A DNA stretch of 12,912 bases from Erythrobacter sp. CCH5-A1 (lineage in GTDB: Bacteria > Pseudomonadota > Alphaproteobacteria > Sphingomonadales > Sphingomonadaceae), in NCBI RefSeq assembly GCF_001557115.1, contig NZ_LSKQ01000214.1:1-12912 (forward strand), in the 5' to 3' direction. Shown here piece by piece: positions 7,045 through 12,912 of this stretch. Below the pieces are notes generated by a model that was not told the DNA's origin, did not search any database, and was given only the letters and a program-made list of their open reading frames with translations. The position numbers and the translations under genes are program-made. The first letter of the stretch is position 1. Each line of letters opens with the position of its first letter.

Positions 7045-7728
7045 CTATTCCGGAATCCGCCAGGTCACCGAGCTAGACCAGGTCCCCGCGACCGGCTTGC
7101 CGTTGCTGTCGCGCGCCGCATCGAAGCGGGCGCGCTTGCTGACGAGGTCGCAGGTCGCGATGTCGAGCGCCGCATGGCCGGTCGAACGGGTGATGCTGCA
7201 CCCCGTCACCTTGCCGCGCGCGTCGATCTGGAGCGTGAAGCGCGCGGTGCCCGAAAGCTCCTCCTGAATCCAGCGCGGGCGGTAGTCGTCATTGGTCACC
7301 CAGTTGCCGGGGTTGCCCTTGGCCTTGGCGCCGACCGGATCGTAGAGCGATGCGGGGGTGGCGCTGGTGCCGGGGGTGCCGATCACGATCGGGCCCTCGG
7401 TGACCGGAGTCTTTGGGCCCAGGTCGATCGGCCCGTCGAAGATGATTGGCGGATTGATCGGCGGTATGGGCGTCACGGGACGATCGATCACGGGGGTGGT
7501 GGTGGTGGTGGTCTTGGTCTCGGCGCGCGGCTTTTCGTCCACAGGCGGCGGGGGCGGCGGCAAGGGGACTTCGGCGATCGGGGTCGCCGTGGGATTAGGC
7601 CGCGGGGGATTGGGGGTCACCGTCACCGCGAGGCCGACGATAAGCAGGGCGCCGACGGCACCGGGAATGGTCAGCGCGCCCGCGAGCGCGGGGGCATTGG
7701 GGCGGCGACTGGCAGAAGCATAAGTCAT
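7045..7728 (-). CDS. TonB-family energy transducer
   Basis: A 227-residue protein with TonB layout: a cytoplasmic N-terminus, one membrane helix (about residues 18-38), a proline-rich periplasmic spacer (39-125, with PPPPPP at 57-62 and a run of six Thr at 73-78) and a C-terminal TonB domain (about 147-227) ending in SSSVTWRIPE. Cys177 and Cys193 (VTGCSIT and IATCDLV) form the cysteine pair common in this subgroup. TonB passes proton-motive energy from ExbB/ExbD to outer-membrane receptors. No exbB, exbD or receptor gene is in the window, so it is an orphan whose partners lie elsewhere. The ATG at 7728 has AGGAG eight bases upstream. The spacer is shorter and less Lys/Glu-rich than in E. coli TonB. 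The upstream leader contains a hairpin. Confidence 0.9.
   Translation of the reverse strand: MTYASASRRPNAPALAGALTIPGAVGALLIVGLAVTVTPNPPRPNPTATPIAEVPLPPPPPPVDEKPRAETKTTTTTTPVIDRPVTPIPPINPPIIFDGPIDLGPKTPVTEGPIVIGTPGTSATPASLYDPVGAKAKGNPGNWVTNDDYRPRWIQEELSGTARFTLQIDARGKVTGCSITRSTGHAALDIATCDLVSKRARFDAARDSNGKPVAGTWSSSVTWRIPE
7495..7512 (+). repeat. (GGT)6 trinucleotide run inside the TonB gene
   Basis: Six consecutive GGT units on the plus strand give six ACC threonine codons in the TonB spacer. Slippage here would change spacer length by whole residues without a frameshift. Confidence 0.85.
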
Positions 7729-7756
7729 GCAAGAGCTCCTCTCTCCATCAATGTGG

Positions 7757-7805
7757 GAGCGGTGGCCGGAGCACCTTTCGCAAGCATGGCATCCCGGCCC
7801 CGCTC
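7757..7805 (-). promoter_or_regulatory. Hairpin in the leader of the TonB gene
   Basis: GAGCGG-T-GGCCGG (7757-7769) pairs with CCGGCC-CCGCTC (7794-7805): 12 base pairs with one bulged T and a 24-base loop. On the minus strand the hairpin closes just before the ribosome binding site of the TonB gene. It could modulate translation or attenuate transcription. An iron- or metal-responsive role would fit TonB but nothing in the sequence proves it. Confidence 0.4.
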
Positions 7806-8217
7806 ACTTGCGAGAGTACTATGACTTTTGCTAGGCGCGAAGATATTTCACGTTGTTTTTCAAGACTGTATTTTTTTCAATCATTTCAATAGAGAAATGG
7901 AGTGTTTGGGTGCGAACGCGCGTCCGCGCGTTCGTCCTCGGCGCTGTTCCTCCTCTACGCTCCGGGCGCCTGGGGGCGGCCGGTCGGCCTGGCGGCCCGT
8001 CCTGCGGCGGGCCGGACCAGCGCGAGTCGATTGGGAAGCAGTGATTTCGGTCGCGCTAGCGACCGCAAGCGCGACCGCGCGCCCGCAGCGGAAGCGAAGC
8101 TGAACCGCCGCAGGCGGGACACCCGGCCTCAAGGCCGCGTGAGCGAGGATTTCGCGTCGCGGATGCGATGCGGAACACAAGATCGCACCGAGGACGTGCC
8201 CGCGGAGGCGGGCGCGC
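7806..8217. other. Gene-poor, hairpin-rich region; candidate structured RNA
   Basis: No convincing protein gene. Bases 7815-7905 are strikingly AT-rich for this window, with T-runs and three TTTCAA copies (7858, 7875, 7884). From about 7911 the sequence becomes very GC-rich and carries consecutive perfect hairpins: 7913-7934 (10 bp), 7993-8014 (7 bp, loop TCCTGCGG), 8048-8065 (7 bp, loop GCTA), 8105-8117 (5 bp), 8124-8137 (5 bp, loop TCAA) and 8198-8213 (6 bp). GCGACCGC also recurs at 8059 and 8071. An AT-rich start followed by a folded GC-rich body is what a promoter plus structured RNA on the plus strand would look like. A weak -35/-10 pair (TTGTTT 7853-7858, TTCAAT 7876-7881, 17 apart) is present. 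It does not match tmRNA, RNase P RNA or SRP RNA signatures that I know. Confidence 0.4.
7913..7934. repeat. Perfect 10-bp inverted repeat
   Basis: CGAACGCGCG (7913-7922) and CGCGCGTTCG (7925-7934) are exact reverse complements separated by TC. It sits at the boundary between the AT-rich and GC-rich halves of the gap, where an RNA 5' hairpin or a protein-binding palindrome would be plausible. Confidence 0.7.
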
Positions 8218-8874
8218 TTATTTAATCGGGCAATCCGGCGAGAGGCGGAAATCGAGGTAATTGTCCACCGAGCGCATCAGTTCTTCGAGTTCGTTCTCGA
8301 AGAAGTGGTTGGCGCGCGGGATCTCCTCGTGGTGGATGGTGATGTGCTTCTGGGTGCGCAGCTTGTCGACCAGCTTCTGCACCGCGCCCGGCTGCACCAC
8401 CGTGTCGGCCGCGCCCTGCACGAAGATGCCGCTGGCGGGGCAGGGGGCGAGGAAACTGAAGTCGTACATGTTGGCGGGAGGCGCGACCGAGATGAAGCCG
8501 CGCACTTCGGGGCGGCGCATCAGCAGCTGCATCCCGATGAGAGCACCGAAGGAGTAGCCCGCGATCCAGGTGCTCTGCGCCTCGGGGTGGATCGACTGCA
8601 CCCAGTCCAATGCGCTCGCCGCGTCGGACAGTTCGCCCACGCCGCTGTCGAAGCTGCCCTGGCTGCGCCCCACGCCGCGGAAGTTGAAGCGCAGCGTCGC
8701 AAAGCCGCGGTCGGCGAAGGTCTTGTAGAGCCGCTGGACGATCCGGTCGTTCATCGTCCCCCCGCCTTCGGGGTGCGGATGGAGGATCATCGCCACCGGC
8801 GCGCGCGGGCGCGGGGGCGGGGAGAAACGGCCTTCGAGACGGCCCTCGGGGCCGGGAAAGATGACGGACGGCAT
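8218..8874 (-). CDS. Alpha/beta hydrolase (COG2945-like)
   Basis: A 218-residue cytosolic enzyme with the alpha/beta-hydrolase fold and no export signal. The early motif LHPHPEGGGTMND (31-43) contributes to the oxyanion region and is typical of the COG2945 group. The nucleophile elbow is GYSFGA (106-111), with Ser108. Asp157 in GAADTVV and His190 in RANHFFE complete the likely triad. RFNFRGVGRSQG (62-73) is the usual strand-turn before the active site. The length fits the group (about 200-230). Probable serine hydrolase or esterase; the substrate is unknown. The ATG at 8874 has AGGG seven bases upstream. The gene is divergent from the desulfurase operon, with a 106-base shared control region. 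Its stop is followed by the hairpin-rich gap, whose 8198-8213 stem may serve as a terminator. Confidence 0.9.
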   Translation of the reverse strand: MPSVIFPGPEGRLEGRFSPPPRPRAPVAMILHPHPEGGGTMNDRIVQRLYKTFADRGFATLRFNFRGVGRSQGSFDSGVGELSDAASALDWVQSIHPEAQSTWIAGYSFGALIGMQLLMRRPEVRGFISVAPPANMYDFSFLAPCPASGIFVQGAADTVVQPGAVQKLVDKLRTQKHITIHHEEIPRANHFFENELEELMRSVDNYLDFRLSPDCPIK

Positions 8875-8890
8875 CGGTGAACCCTAGATC

Positions 8891-8928
8891 ATTGTGCGCC
8901 AGCGCCGGGTGGCGCCGAAAATTGTGCG
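8891..8928 (+). repeat. Direct repeat ATTGTGCG, 30 bases apart, in the divergent control region
   Basis: ATTGTGCG occurs at 8891-8898 and 8921-8928. The 30-base period is close to three helical turns, so two protein subunits would bind the same face of the DNA. A small inverted repeat (GCGCC/GGCGC) lies between them. Confidence 0.45.
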
Positions 8929-8931
8929 GCC

Positions 8932-8959
8932 TATATAGGGTCACTCGCGAAAACCGCAA
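8932..8959 (-). promoter_or_regulatory. Candidate promoter for the alpha/beta hydrolase gene
   Basis: On the minus strand TTGCGG (8959-8954) is followed after 16 bases by TATATA (8937-8932), a fair sigma-70-like pair, giving a leader of about 50 bases. The -10 lies inside the perfect palindrome CCTATATAGG (8930-8939), which could also bind a regulator. No comparably good -35 is seen for the plus strand. Confidence 0.35.
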
Positions 8960-8967
8960 TTTCTTAC

Positions 8968-8983
8968 GGGGACAAGAGCCATT
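8968..8983 (+). promoter_or_regulatory. Ribosome site and apparent ATT start of the first desulfurase
   Basis: GGGGA (8968-8972) lies eight bases before ATT (8981-8983). The frame is open back to TAG at 8936-8938 and has no ATG, GTG or TTG in between. ATT is the only usable near-cognate codon that keeps the conserved YLDHAAT block. Confidence 0.5.
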
Positions 8984-10042
8984 CCGGAACGGGTCTATCT
9001 CGACCATGCCGCCACCTCCCCCCTGCGCCCCGAGGCGCGGGCGGCGATGGAGGAGGGGTTTCGCCTGTGGGCGAACCCTTCGAGCCCCCATGCCGAGGGC
9101 CGGAAGGCGAGGCACCTGCTCGAGGATGCACGCGAGCGGATTAAGCGGGCACTGGAGTGGAGTGGGGAGCTGATCTTCACCAGCGGCGCGAGCGAGGCGC
9201 TGTGGATCGCGCTGAACCGCGCGAAGGCCAAGCGCCGGATCGTCAGCGCGGTGGAGCATGATGCGGTATTCCGCGCGGCGCCGGATGCGACCGTAATTCC
9301 CATACCCGCCTTCGGCGCCGAGCCCGACTTCACGGCGCTGGCCGAGGCGCTCGGCGAGGGTGGGGCGATCTTTGCGCTCCAGTCGCTGAACTCCGAGACC
9401 GGGACGCAGATGCTCGATGCGCGTTCCGAGCACAGCCATGACCTCGCGCGCCGGGTGCGCGAGGCGGGCGGGGTGGTGCTCGCAGATTGCTCGCAGAGCG
9501 CCGGCAAGCTGCCGCTGCCCGATGCCGACATGATCGTCGTCAGCGCCCACAAGTTCGGCGGGCCGATCGGAGTCGGGGCGCTGCTGGTGTGCGACTTTGC
9601 GCTGCTCGACCCGGTCGGCGGGCATGAACGCGGTTATCGTCAGGGCACCGAAAACCTGCCCGGCGCGCTCGGGATGGCCGCCGCGCTGGAGGCGGGCGGG
9701 CTGGAGAGCTGGGCCACCAGCGAGGGCGAGCGCCTCGATTTCCGGCAGGCGGTCTGGGCCGCGGGCGAGGCGATTGCCCTCGGTCCGCAGTCTTCGCACA
9801 TCATCGCCGTCGCCCACCCCACCATGAGCGCGCAGTCTCTCCTGATCCGGCTCGACGCCATGGGCTTAGCGGTATCGGCCGGTAGCGCGTGTTCCTCGGG
9901 CACCTTGAAGAAAAGCCGCGTGCTCGATGCTTTCGGCGTCCCCGACGATGTGGCCGCGCGCACGATCCGGGTGAGTCTCGGCTGGTCGACCACGCCGCAA
10001 GAACTGGAGCGGTTCGCCGCGGCCTGGGAGTCGCTCGCATGA
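8981..10042 (+). CDS. Cysteine desulfurase, NifS/IscS-like, first of a tandem pair
   Basis: PLP enzyme (class V aminotransferase fold) that moves sulfur from cysteine to a protein persulfide for Fe-S clusters or thiolation. Counting from ATT at 8981 (353 residues): VYLDHAATSPLRPEA (5-19), FTSGASEA (66-73), stacking His93 in VEHDAV, Asn137 in SLNSETGT, Asp169 in ADCSQSAGK, PLP lysine Lys191 in SAHKFGG, RQGTEN (220-225), and catalytic Cys304 in GSACSSG. All key residues are present. The first ATG in frame (9047) would delete the LDHAAT block, so the true start must be upstream, and only ATT at 8981 fits. The loop after the cysteine (TLKKSRVLDAFG) differs from the usual PSHVL form, and GW replaces GR near the end. 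Its stop overlaps the next start in ATGA (10039-10042), so the two are translationally coupled. Confidence 0.88.
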   Translation: MPERVYLDHAATSPLRPEARAAMEEGFRLWANPSSPHAEGRKARHLLEDARERIKRALEWSGELIFTSGASEALWIALNRAKAKRRIVSAVEHDAVFRAAPDATVIPIPAFGAEPDFTALAEALGEGGAIFALQSLNSETGTQMLDARSEHSHDLARRVREAGGVVLADCSQSAGKLPLPDADMIVVSAHKFGGPIGVGALLVCDFALLDPVGGHERGYRQGTENLPGALGMAAALEAGGLESWATSEGERLDFRQAVWAAGEAIALGPQSSHIIAVAHPTMSAQSLLIRLDAMGLAVSAGSACSSGTLKKSRVLDAFGVPDDVAARTIRVSLGWSTTPQELERFAAAWESLA

Positions 10043-11136
10043 TCTACCTCGACTACCAGGCCACCACCCCGCTCGCCCCCGAAGCGCGCGAGGCGATGCT
10101 GCGCTGGCTCGGCGGGCCGGAGAGCGACAGCTTCGGCAATCCCCATTCGCCCCACCGCATGGGCCGCATGGCCGCCGCCGCGATCGAGACCGCGCGCGCG
10201 CAGGTCGCAGCGCTGTTCCCTCCCGGGGGCACAGTGATCTTCACCTCGGGCGCGACCGAGGCGATCAACCTCGCGATCAAGGGTATCGCGCGGGGCGACG
10301 GCACCAATGCCATCGCGGTCTCGCCCATCGAGCACGCCGCAGTGCTCGATTGCGGCCACGCCATGCGCGACACCACCGAGATGCTGGTGCTGCCGGTCGA
10401 CGGCGACGGTCTCGTCGCGGCGGATACGGTGATCCCTGAGGGCATGCAGCTCACCGCCCTGATGCAGGTCAATAACGAGATCGGGACGATCCAGCCGGTC
10501 GAGGAATTGGCGGAGGCGGTCCATGCTGCGGGCGGATATTTCCTGTGCGATGCGGTGCAGGGCGCGGGCAAGCTCGCTCCACCCGCCAATGCCGACATGA
10601 TCGCGGTTTCTGCGCACAAGCTCCACGGCCCCAAGGGCATCGGTGCCTTGTGGGTGCGGGACGGGGTAGGGCTCTATGCCCAGACCCATGGCGGCGGACA
10701 GGAACAAGGCCTGCGCTCGGGCACGCTCTCGCCCGCGCTGGTTGCGGGCTTTGGCGCGGCGGCAGCACTTGCGGCTGCGCGGATGGAGGAGGATGCGGCC
10801 CATGCGGCATCCCTGTGGCACCGCGCGCGCGACCTGTTCGACGGCTGGACCCTGAACGGCAGCGCCGAGCATCGCTGGCACGGCAATCTCAACATCCGGC
10901 GCGATGGCCTCGACGTCGCCCGCCTTATGAGCGACTGCCGCCAGATCATGTTCTCCGCCGGTTCTGCCTGCGCCTCCGGATCGGGCCGGCCGAGCCACGT
11001 GCTGCGCGCCATCGGGCTCACCGACGCCCAGGCAAAGTCCTCTATCCGCCTCGGTTTCGGGCGCTATACCAGCCTTGCTGAGCTCGAATCCGCCGCCGCC
11101 ACGATCAACGCCGCCGCAAGGGAACAAGGCCTGTGA
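10039..11136 (+). CDS. Cysteine desulfurase, NifS/IscS-like, second of a tandem pair
   Basis: A 365-residue PLP-dependent cysteine desulfurase. Motifs: IYLDYQATTPLAPEA (2-16), FTSGATEA (68-75), His99 in IEHAAV, Asn145/146 in VNNEIGT, Asp171 in CDAVQGAGK, PLP lysine Lys194 in SAHKLHGPKG, RSGT (226-229), and catalytic Cys311 in GSACASG followed by RPSHVLRAIGL. The SSIRLGFGRYT block (334-344) closes the fold. It is closer to canonical NifS/IscS (group I) than the upstream copy. The two share fold and motifs but differ widely elsewhere, so they are old paralogues rather than a recent duplication. The start at 10039 is set by the ATGA overlap and by the conserved N-terminus; a longer open frame back to 9889 is only overlap with the upstream gene. 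It overlaps the ferredoxin start by GTGA (11133-11136). Possible heteromer or division of labour with its partner is inferred. Confidence 0.93.
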   Translation: MIYLDYQATTPLAPEAREAMLRWLGGPESDSFGNPHSPHRMGRMAAAAIETARAQVAALFPPGGTVIFTSGATEAINLAIKGIARGDGTNAIAVSPIEHAAVLDCGHAMRDTTEMLVLPVDGDGLVAADTVIPEGMQLTALMQVNNEIGTIQPVEELAEAVHAAGGYFLCDAVQGAGKLAPPANADMIAVSAHKLHGPKGIGALWVRDGVGLYAQTHGGGQEQGLRSGTLSPALVAGFGAAAALAAARMEEDAAHAASLWHRARDLFDGWTLNGSAEHRWHGNLNIRRDGLDVARLMSDCRQIMFSAGSACASGSGRPSHVLRAIGLTDAQAKSSIRLGFGRYTSLAELESAAATINAAAREQGL

Positions 11137-11468
11137 GCATCGCCATCACCTTCATCGACCCGAGCGGCAAGCCGGTCGCCGCTACGGCAGAAGCGGGCGA
11201 CAACCTGCTGCGCGTAGGTCAGGCTGCAGGGCTCCCGCTCGAAGGCACCTGCGAGGGGCAGATGGCGTGCTCGACCTGCCACGTGATCGTCGCCGCCGAA
11301 TGGTTCGACCGTCTGCCGCCGGCGGCCGAGGAGGAAGAGGACATGCTCGATTTCGCCGCCGGTGCGCGGCGCACCTCGCGTCTGTCGTGCCAGATCGAGC
11401 TGACGGCGGAGATGGACGGCCTCACCGTCACCATCCCCGCCACGAGCGCCGACGCGCGCAAGATGTAG
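11133..11468 (+). CDS. Adrenodoxin-type [2Fe-2S] ferredoxin
   Basis: A 111-residue ferredoxin with ligands Cys40, Cys46, Cys49 and Cys86 in the spacing C-x5-C-x2-C-x36-C (motif CEGQMACSTCHV, then RLSCQI). This is the ISC/adrenodoxin class rather than the plant type. An acidic patch, EEEEDMLDF (66-74), matches the partner-binding helix of this family. Such ferredoxins supply electrons to cysteine desulfurase-based cluster assembly or to P450 and other oxygenase systems. The GTG start overlaps the second desulfurase stop, which argues for the sulfur or Fe-S role. AAGG lies a few bases upstream. No iscU, iscA, hscA or suf gene is in the window, so the scaffold would be supplied from elsewhere. 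Confidence 0.93.
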   Translation: MSIAITFIDPSGKPVAATAEAGDNLLRVGQAAGLPLEGTCEGQMACSTCHVIVAAEWFDRLPPAAEEEEDMLDFAAGARRTSRLSCQIELTAEMDGLTVTIPATSADARKM

Positions 11469-11480
11469 GCGCGCGCCGTC
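11451..11480. terminator. Possible hairpin between convergent ferredoxin and DJ-1 genes
   Basis: GCGCGC (11454-11459) pairs with GCGCGC (11469-11474) around a nine-base loop containing the ferredoxin stop. GAC (11451-11453) can add three pairs with GTC (11478-11480) across a bulge. The two convergent stops are only 17 bases apart, so a shared bidirectional terminator is plausible. No U-run is seen. Confidence 0.35.
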
Positions 11481-11485
11481 GCCGT

Positions 11486-12019
11486 TCAGTCGGCGGGCAC
11501 CATGTCGAGCGCGGCCATCAGTGCCTGGGTGAAGGCGGGGATGTCGCCGGGCTTCCGGCTGGTGATGAGATTGCCGTCGATCACCACTTCCTCGTCGACC
11601 ACCGCAGCGCCCGCATTGGCGAGATCGGTGCGGATCGAGGGCCAGCCGGTGAGCGTGCGACCCTCGATGAGCTGCGCTTCGGCCAGCAACCAGGGCGCAT
11701 GGCAGATCGCCGCGATCGGCTTCTGCTCGGCGTCGAATTCGCGGATGATCTCGATCACCTTGTGCTCCATGCGCAGGATATCGGGGTTCATCTGCCCGCC
11801 GGGGAGCAGCAGCGCGTCGTAATCCTCGGTTGCGACGTCGCCGATCACCAGATCGACGCCGACGCTCTCGCCCCAGTCCTTCTGGTCCCAGCCCTTGATG
11901 TCGCCGGGCTTGAGGCTGGCGAGGGTGACCTCGGCCCCGGCCTCTTCCAGCAGGCGCCTGGGTTCCATCAGTTCGGACTGTTCGAAACCGTCGGTGGCGA
12001 TGATGAGGACGCGTTGCAT
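11486..12019 (-). CDS. DJ-1/PfpI-family protein (type 1 glutamine amidotransferase-like)
   Basis: A 177-residue cytosolic protein of the DJ-1/PfpI family (PfpI, YhbO and YraA relatives). The nucleophile elbow is AICHAPWLL (104-112), with Cys106 and His107. Glu13 in DGFEQSE is the acidic partner next to the cysteine. LLPGGQMNPD (71-80) and ITSRKPGDIPAF (152-163) are the other conserved blocks. Reported family roles are protease, chaperone, glyoxalase III or deglycase; which applies here cannot be told. The ATG at 12019 is chosen because AGGAG lies six bases before it and it begins the typical MQRVLIIATDGFE strand. The frame stays open far upstream, but those codons overlap the DUF4349 gene and look random. 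Length is normal for the family. Confidence 0.92.
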   Translation of the reverse strand: MQRVLIIATDGFEQSELMEPRRLLEEAGAEVTLASLKPGDIKGWDQKDWGESVGVDLVIGDVATEDYDALLLPGGQMNPDILRMEHKVIEIIREFDAEQKPIAAICHAPWLLAEAQLIEGRTLTGWPSIRTDLANAGAAVVDEEVVIDGNLITSRKPGDIPAFTQALMAALDMVPAD

Positions 12020-12064
12020 GGGGCTCTCCTGTTGGATGGGTGCCCCGGGACTAGTCCGCCGCGT

Positions 12065-12102
12065 GGCCCCGTGTTCCGCCCGGCACGGCAGAGCGCGGGG
12101 CC
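12065..12102 (-). terminator. Possible hairpin terminator downstream of the DUF4349 gene
   Basis: GGCCCCG (12065-12071) and CGGGGCC (12096-12102) form a 7-bp perfect stem with a 24-base loop, 18 bases past the DUF4349 stop on the minus strand. No U-run follows. It lies upstream of the DJ-1 gene, so it could equally be part of that gene's leader. Confidence 0.3.
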
Positions 12103-12120
12103 TGCGCGGCGAGCCGAGGA

Positions 12121-12912
12121 TCAGGAGGCCTTGGGCGCCTCGGCCGCTGGCGCGGGGCTGGCGGCAGCGAAGCGGCGACGCACCGCGCGCTGCACCCACC
12201 AGCCTGCGCCGAGCGGCAACGCCACCGCGCCCGCGAGAATCAGCAGCGCCGCAATCACGCCGAAGATGGAGCCCAGCGATCCGAGTGCGCCCTTTACCGG
12301 TCGCAGGAAATTGCCGCCCGCACCCTCGCCGGTCTCGTAGCGCACGGTGACGCGGCTGTAGGCGACGCGGCCGCCCATGTCCCTGAGCCAGCTCTTCGCC
12401 TGATCGACCTCCTCGTTGACTTGGGCGAGGCTGCGTTCGGCCTCGACCAATTCCTCGACCTTGCCCTTGCGGGTGCGCAGCACATCCGTCAGCCGGTCGC
12501 GCAATTCGGAGCGGGCGCGCACGCGGGCCTCGGTGTCGACGATCTGCTTGGAGAGCTCTTCGGAAGAGATTTCGGCCGAAACCTGTTCGGCCCCTGCATC
12601 GAGCGCCTCGTCCTCGAGCAATGCGCCGAACGCGCGGGCCTGGCGCGTGGCGACCGCCATTTCGAGCACACCCTCGACCTCGCTGTCCTCGGCGCCGGTC
12701 TTGGTCATGCCGATGATCTGGCAGGTGGCCGGGCCTTGCTGCTCGCACAGCAGGGCGTGGCGGCGCTGGAGCGAGCCGATTTCGGCCGCCTCCAGCTTCC
12801 AGCGGTAATCATACTCGTAGGCCAGCTGCGGGAGGCTGGTGGGGATTTTTTCAAGCTCGGGGAGCGCCTTGCCAGCCGCATCGGCGCGCGCGGCGGCAGC
12901 GGGCGGGGCGGG
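12121..12912 (-). CDS. DUF4349 membrane protein, N-terminus cut by the window edge
   Basis: The visible 263 residues run in frame to the right edge with no stop, so the gene begins outside the window. Near the visible start are YEYDYRWKLEAAEIGSLQ, then HALLCEQQGPATCQIIGM, typical of the DUF4349 periplasmic core. A long charged coiled coil follows (DTEARVRARSELRDRL through LAQVNEEVDQ), then the family's GRVAYSRVTVRYE. A C-terminal membrane helix (about IFGVIAALLILAGAVALPL) is followed by a basic cytoplasmic stretch, VQRAVRRRF, and an Ala/Pro tail. DUF4349 proteins are usually lipoprotein-like or membrane proteins of unknown function with this coiled coil. An ATG at 12708 is internal, because the conserved region continues upstream of it. 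It is 101 bases upstream of the DJ-1 gene on the same strand. Confidence 0.88.
   Translation of the reverse strand, partial: PAPPAAAARADAAGKALPELEKIPTSLPQLAYEYDYRWKLEAAEIGSLQRRHALLCEQQGPATCQIIGMTKTGAEDSEVEGVLEMAVATRQARAFGALLEDEALDAGAEQVSAEISSEELSKQIVDTEARVRARSELRDRLTDVLRTRKGKVEELVEAERSLAQVNEEVDQAKSWLRDMGGRVAYSRVTVRYETGEGAGGNFLRPVKGALGSLGSIFGVIAALLILAGAVALPLGAGWWVQRAVRRRFAAASPAPAAEAPKAS

Noticed and set aside
7806..8217. tmRNA, RNase P RNA or SRP RNA in the gap
   Set aside because: I looked for the tag-coding segment of tmRNA, the GAGGAAAGTCCGG block of RNase P RNA and the GGTCAGGTCCGGAAGG block of SRP RNA. None is present.
7902..8225. 107-codon plus-strand open frame in the gap (GTG start), and a 99-codon minus-strand frame across the same bases
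   Set aside because: Arg/Ala/Ser-rich with no recognised domain and a weak ribosome site. The codons are spread over perfect hairpins, and the frame runs into the hydrolase gene. GC-rich DNA gives such open frames by chance; kept only as part of the structured region.
8222..9817. 531-codon minus-strand frame over the hydrolase and first desulfurase
   Set aside because: Overlaps two genes with intact catalytic motifs in other frames; its translation is low-complexity and matches nothing.
9640..11127. 495-codon minus-strand frame opposite both desulfurases
   Set aside because: Shadow of strongly conserved plus-strand PLP enzymes, typical of high-GC codon bias.
11486..12748. 420-codon frame fusing the DJ-1 protein to an upstream N-terminal region
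   Set aside because: The upstream part is a shadow of the DUF4349 gene in another frame. A strong ribosome site and the typical family N-terminus place the start at 12019.

Overview
The window is about two thirds G+C and gene dense. It looks like the chromosome of an alphaproteobacterium, most likely Sphingomonadales (Erythrobacter/Sphingomonas type). This rests on the gene set (DUF3597 protein, proline-rich TonB with a paired-cysteine C-terminal domain, DUF4349 protein, cyclic-nucleotide-domain TrxR-like flavoprotein), the codon use and the Tat lipoprotein. I see no transposase, phage gene, CRISPR array, tRNA or rRNA.

Left part (36-6668), all on the minus strand, read from right to left: a DUF3597 protein with a possible EcfG-type stress promoter; a Tat-exported DUF885 lipoprotein with a HEXXXGH metal site; an unrecognised secreted 311-residue protein whose GTG start overlaps the DUF885 stop; an FAD/NAD(P)H oxidoreductase of the thioredoxin-reductase fold, with a cyclic-nucleotide-binding domain in front and no CxxC; and a secreted HExxH peptidase with a TPR-like C-terminal half. 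Three of the five products carry export signals.

Middle part (6799-8874): a 71-residue two-helix membrane protein (+) converges on a TonB-family energy transducer (-), and a strong hairpin lies between their ends. About 490 bases then separate TonB from an alpha/beta hydrolase (-). This gap changes abruptly from AT-rich to GC-rich, holds at least six perfect hairpins and has no convincing gene. It is the least explained stretch and a candidate for a structured RNA.

Right part (8981-11468), plus strand: a tight operon of two different NifS/IscS-like cysteine desulfurases and an adrenodoxin-type [2Fe-2S] ferredoxin, joined by ATGA and GTGA overlaps. This is a compact sulfur-mobilisation and Fe-S or redox module. 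The first desulfurase has no ATG, GTG or TTG upstream of its conserved N-terminus and appears to start at ATT. Past it, on the minus strand, are a DJ-1/PfpI-family protein and a DUF4349 membrane protein cut off by the right edge.

I did not find a clearly new multi-gene system. The best leads are the hairpin-rich gap, the paired desulfurase-ferredoxin operon with its unusual start, and the CxxC-less TrxR-like sensor protein.
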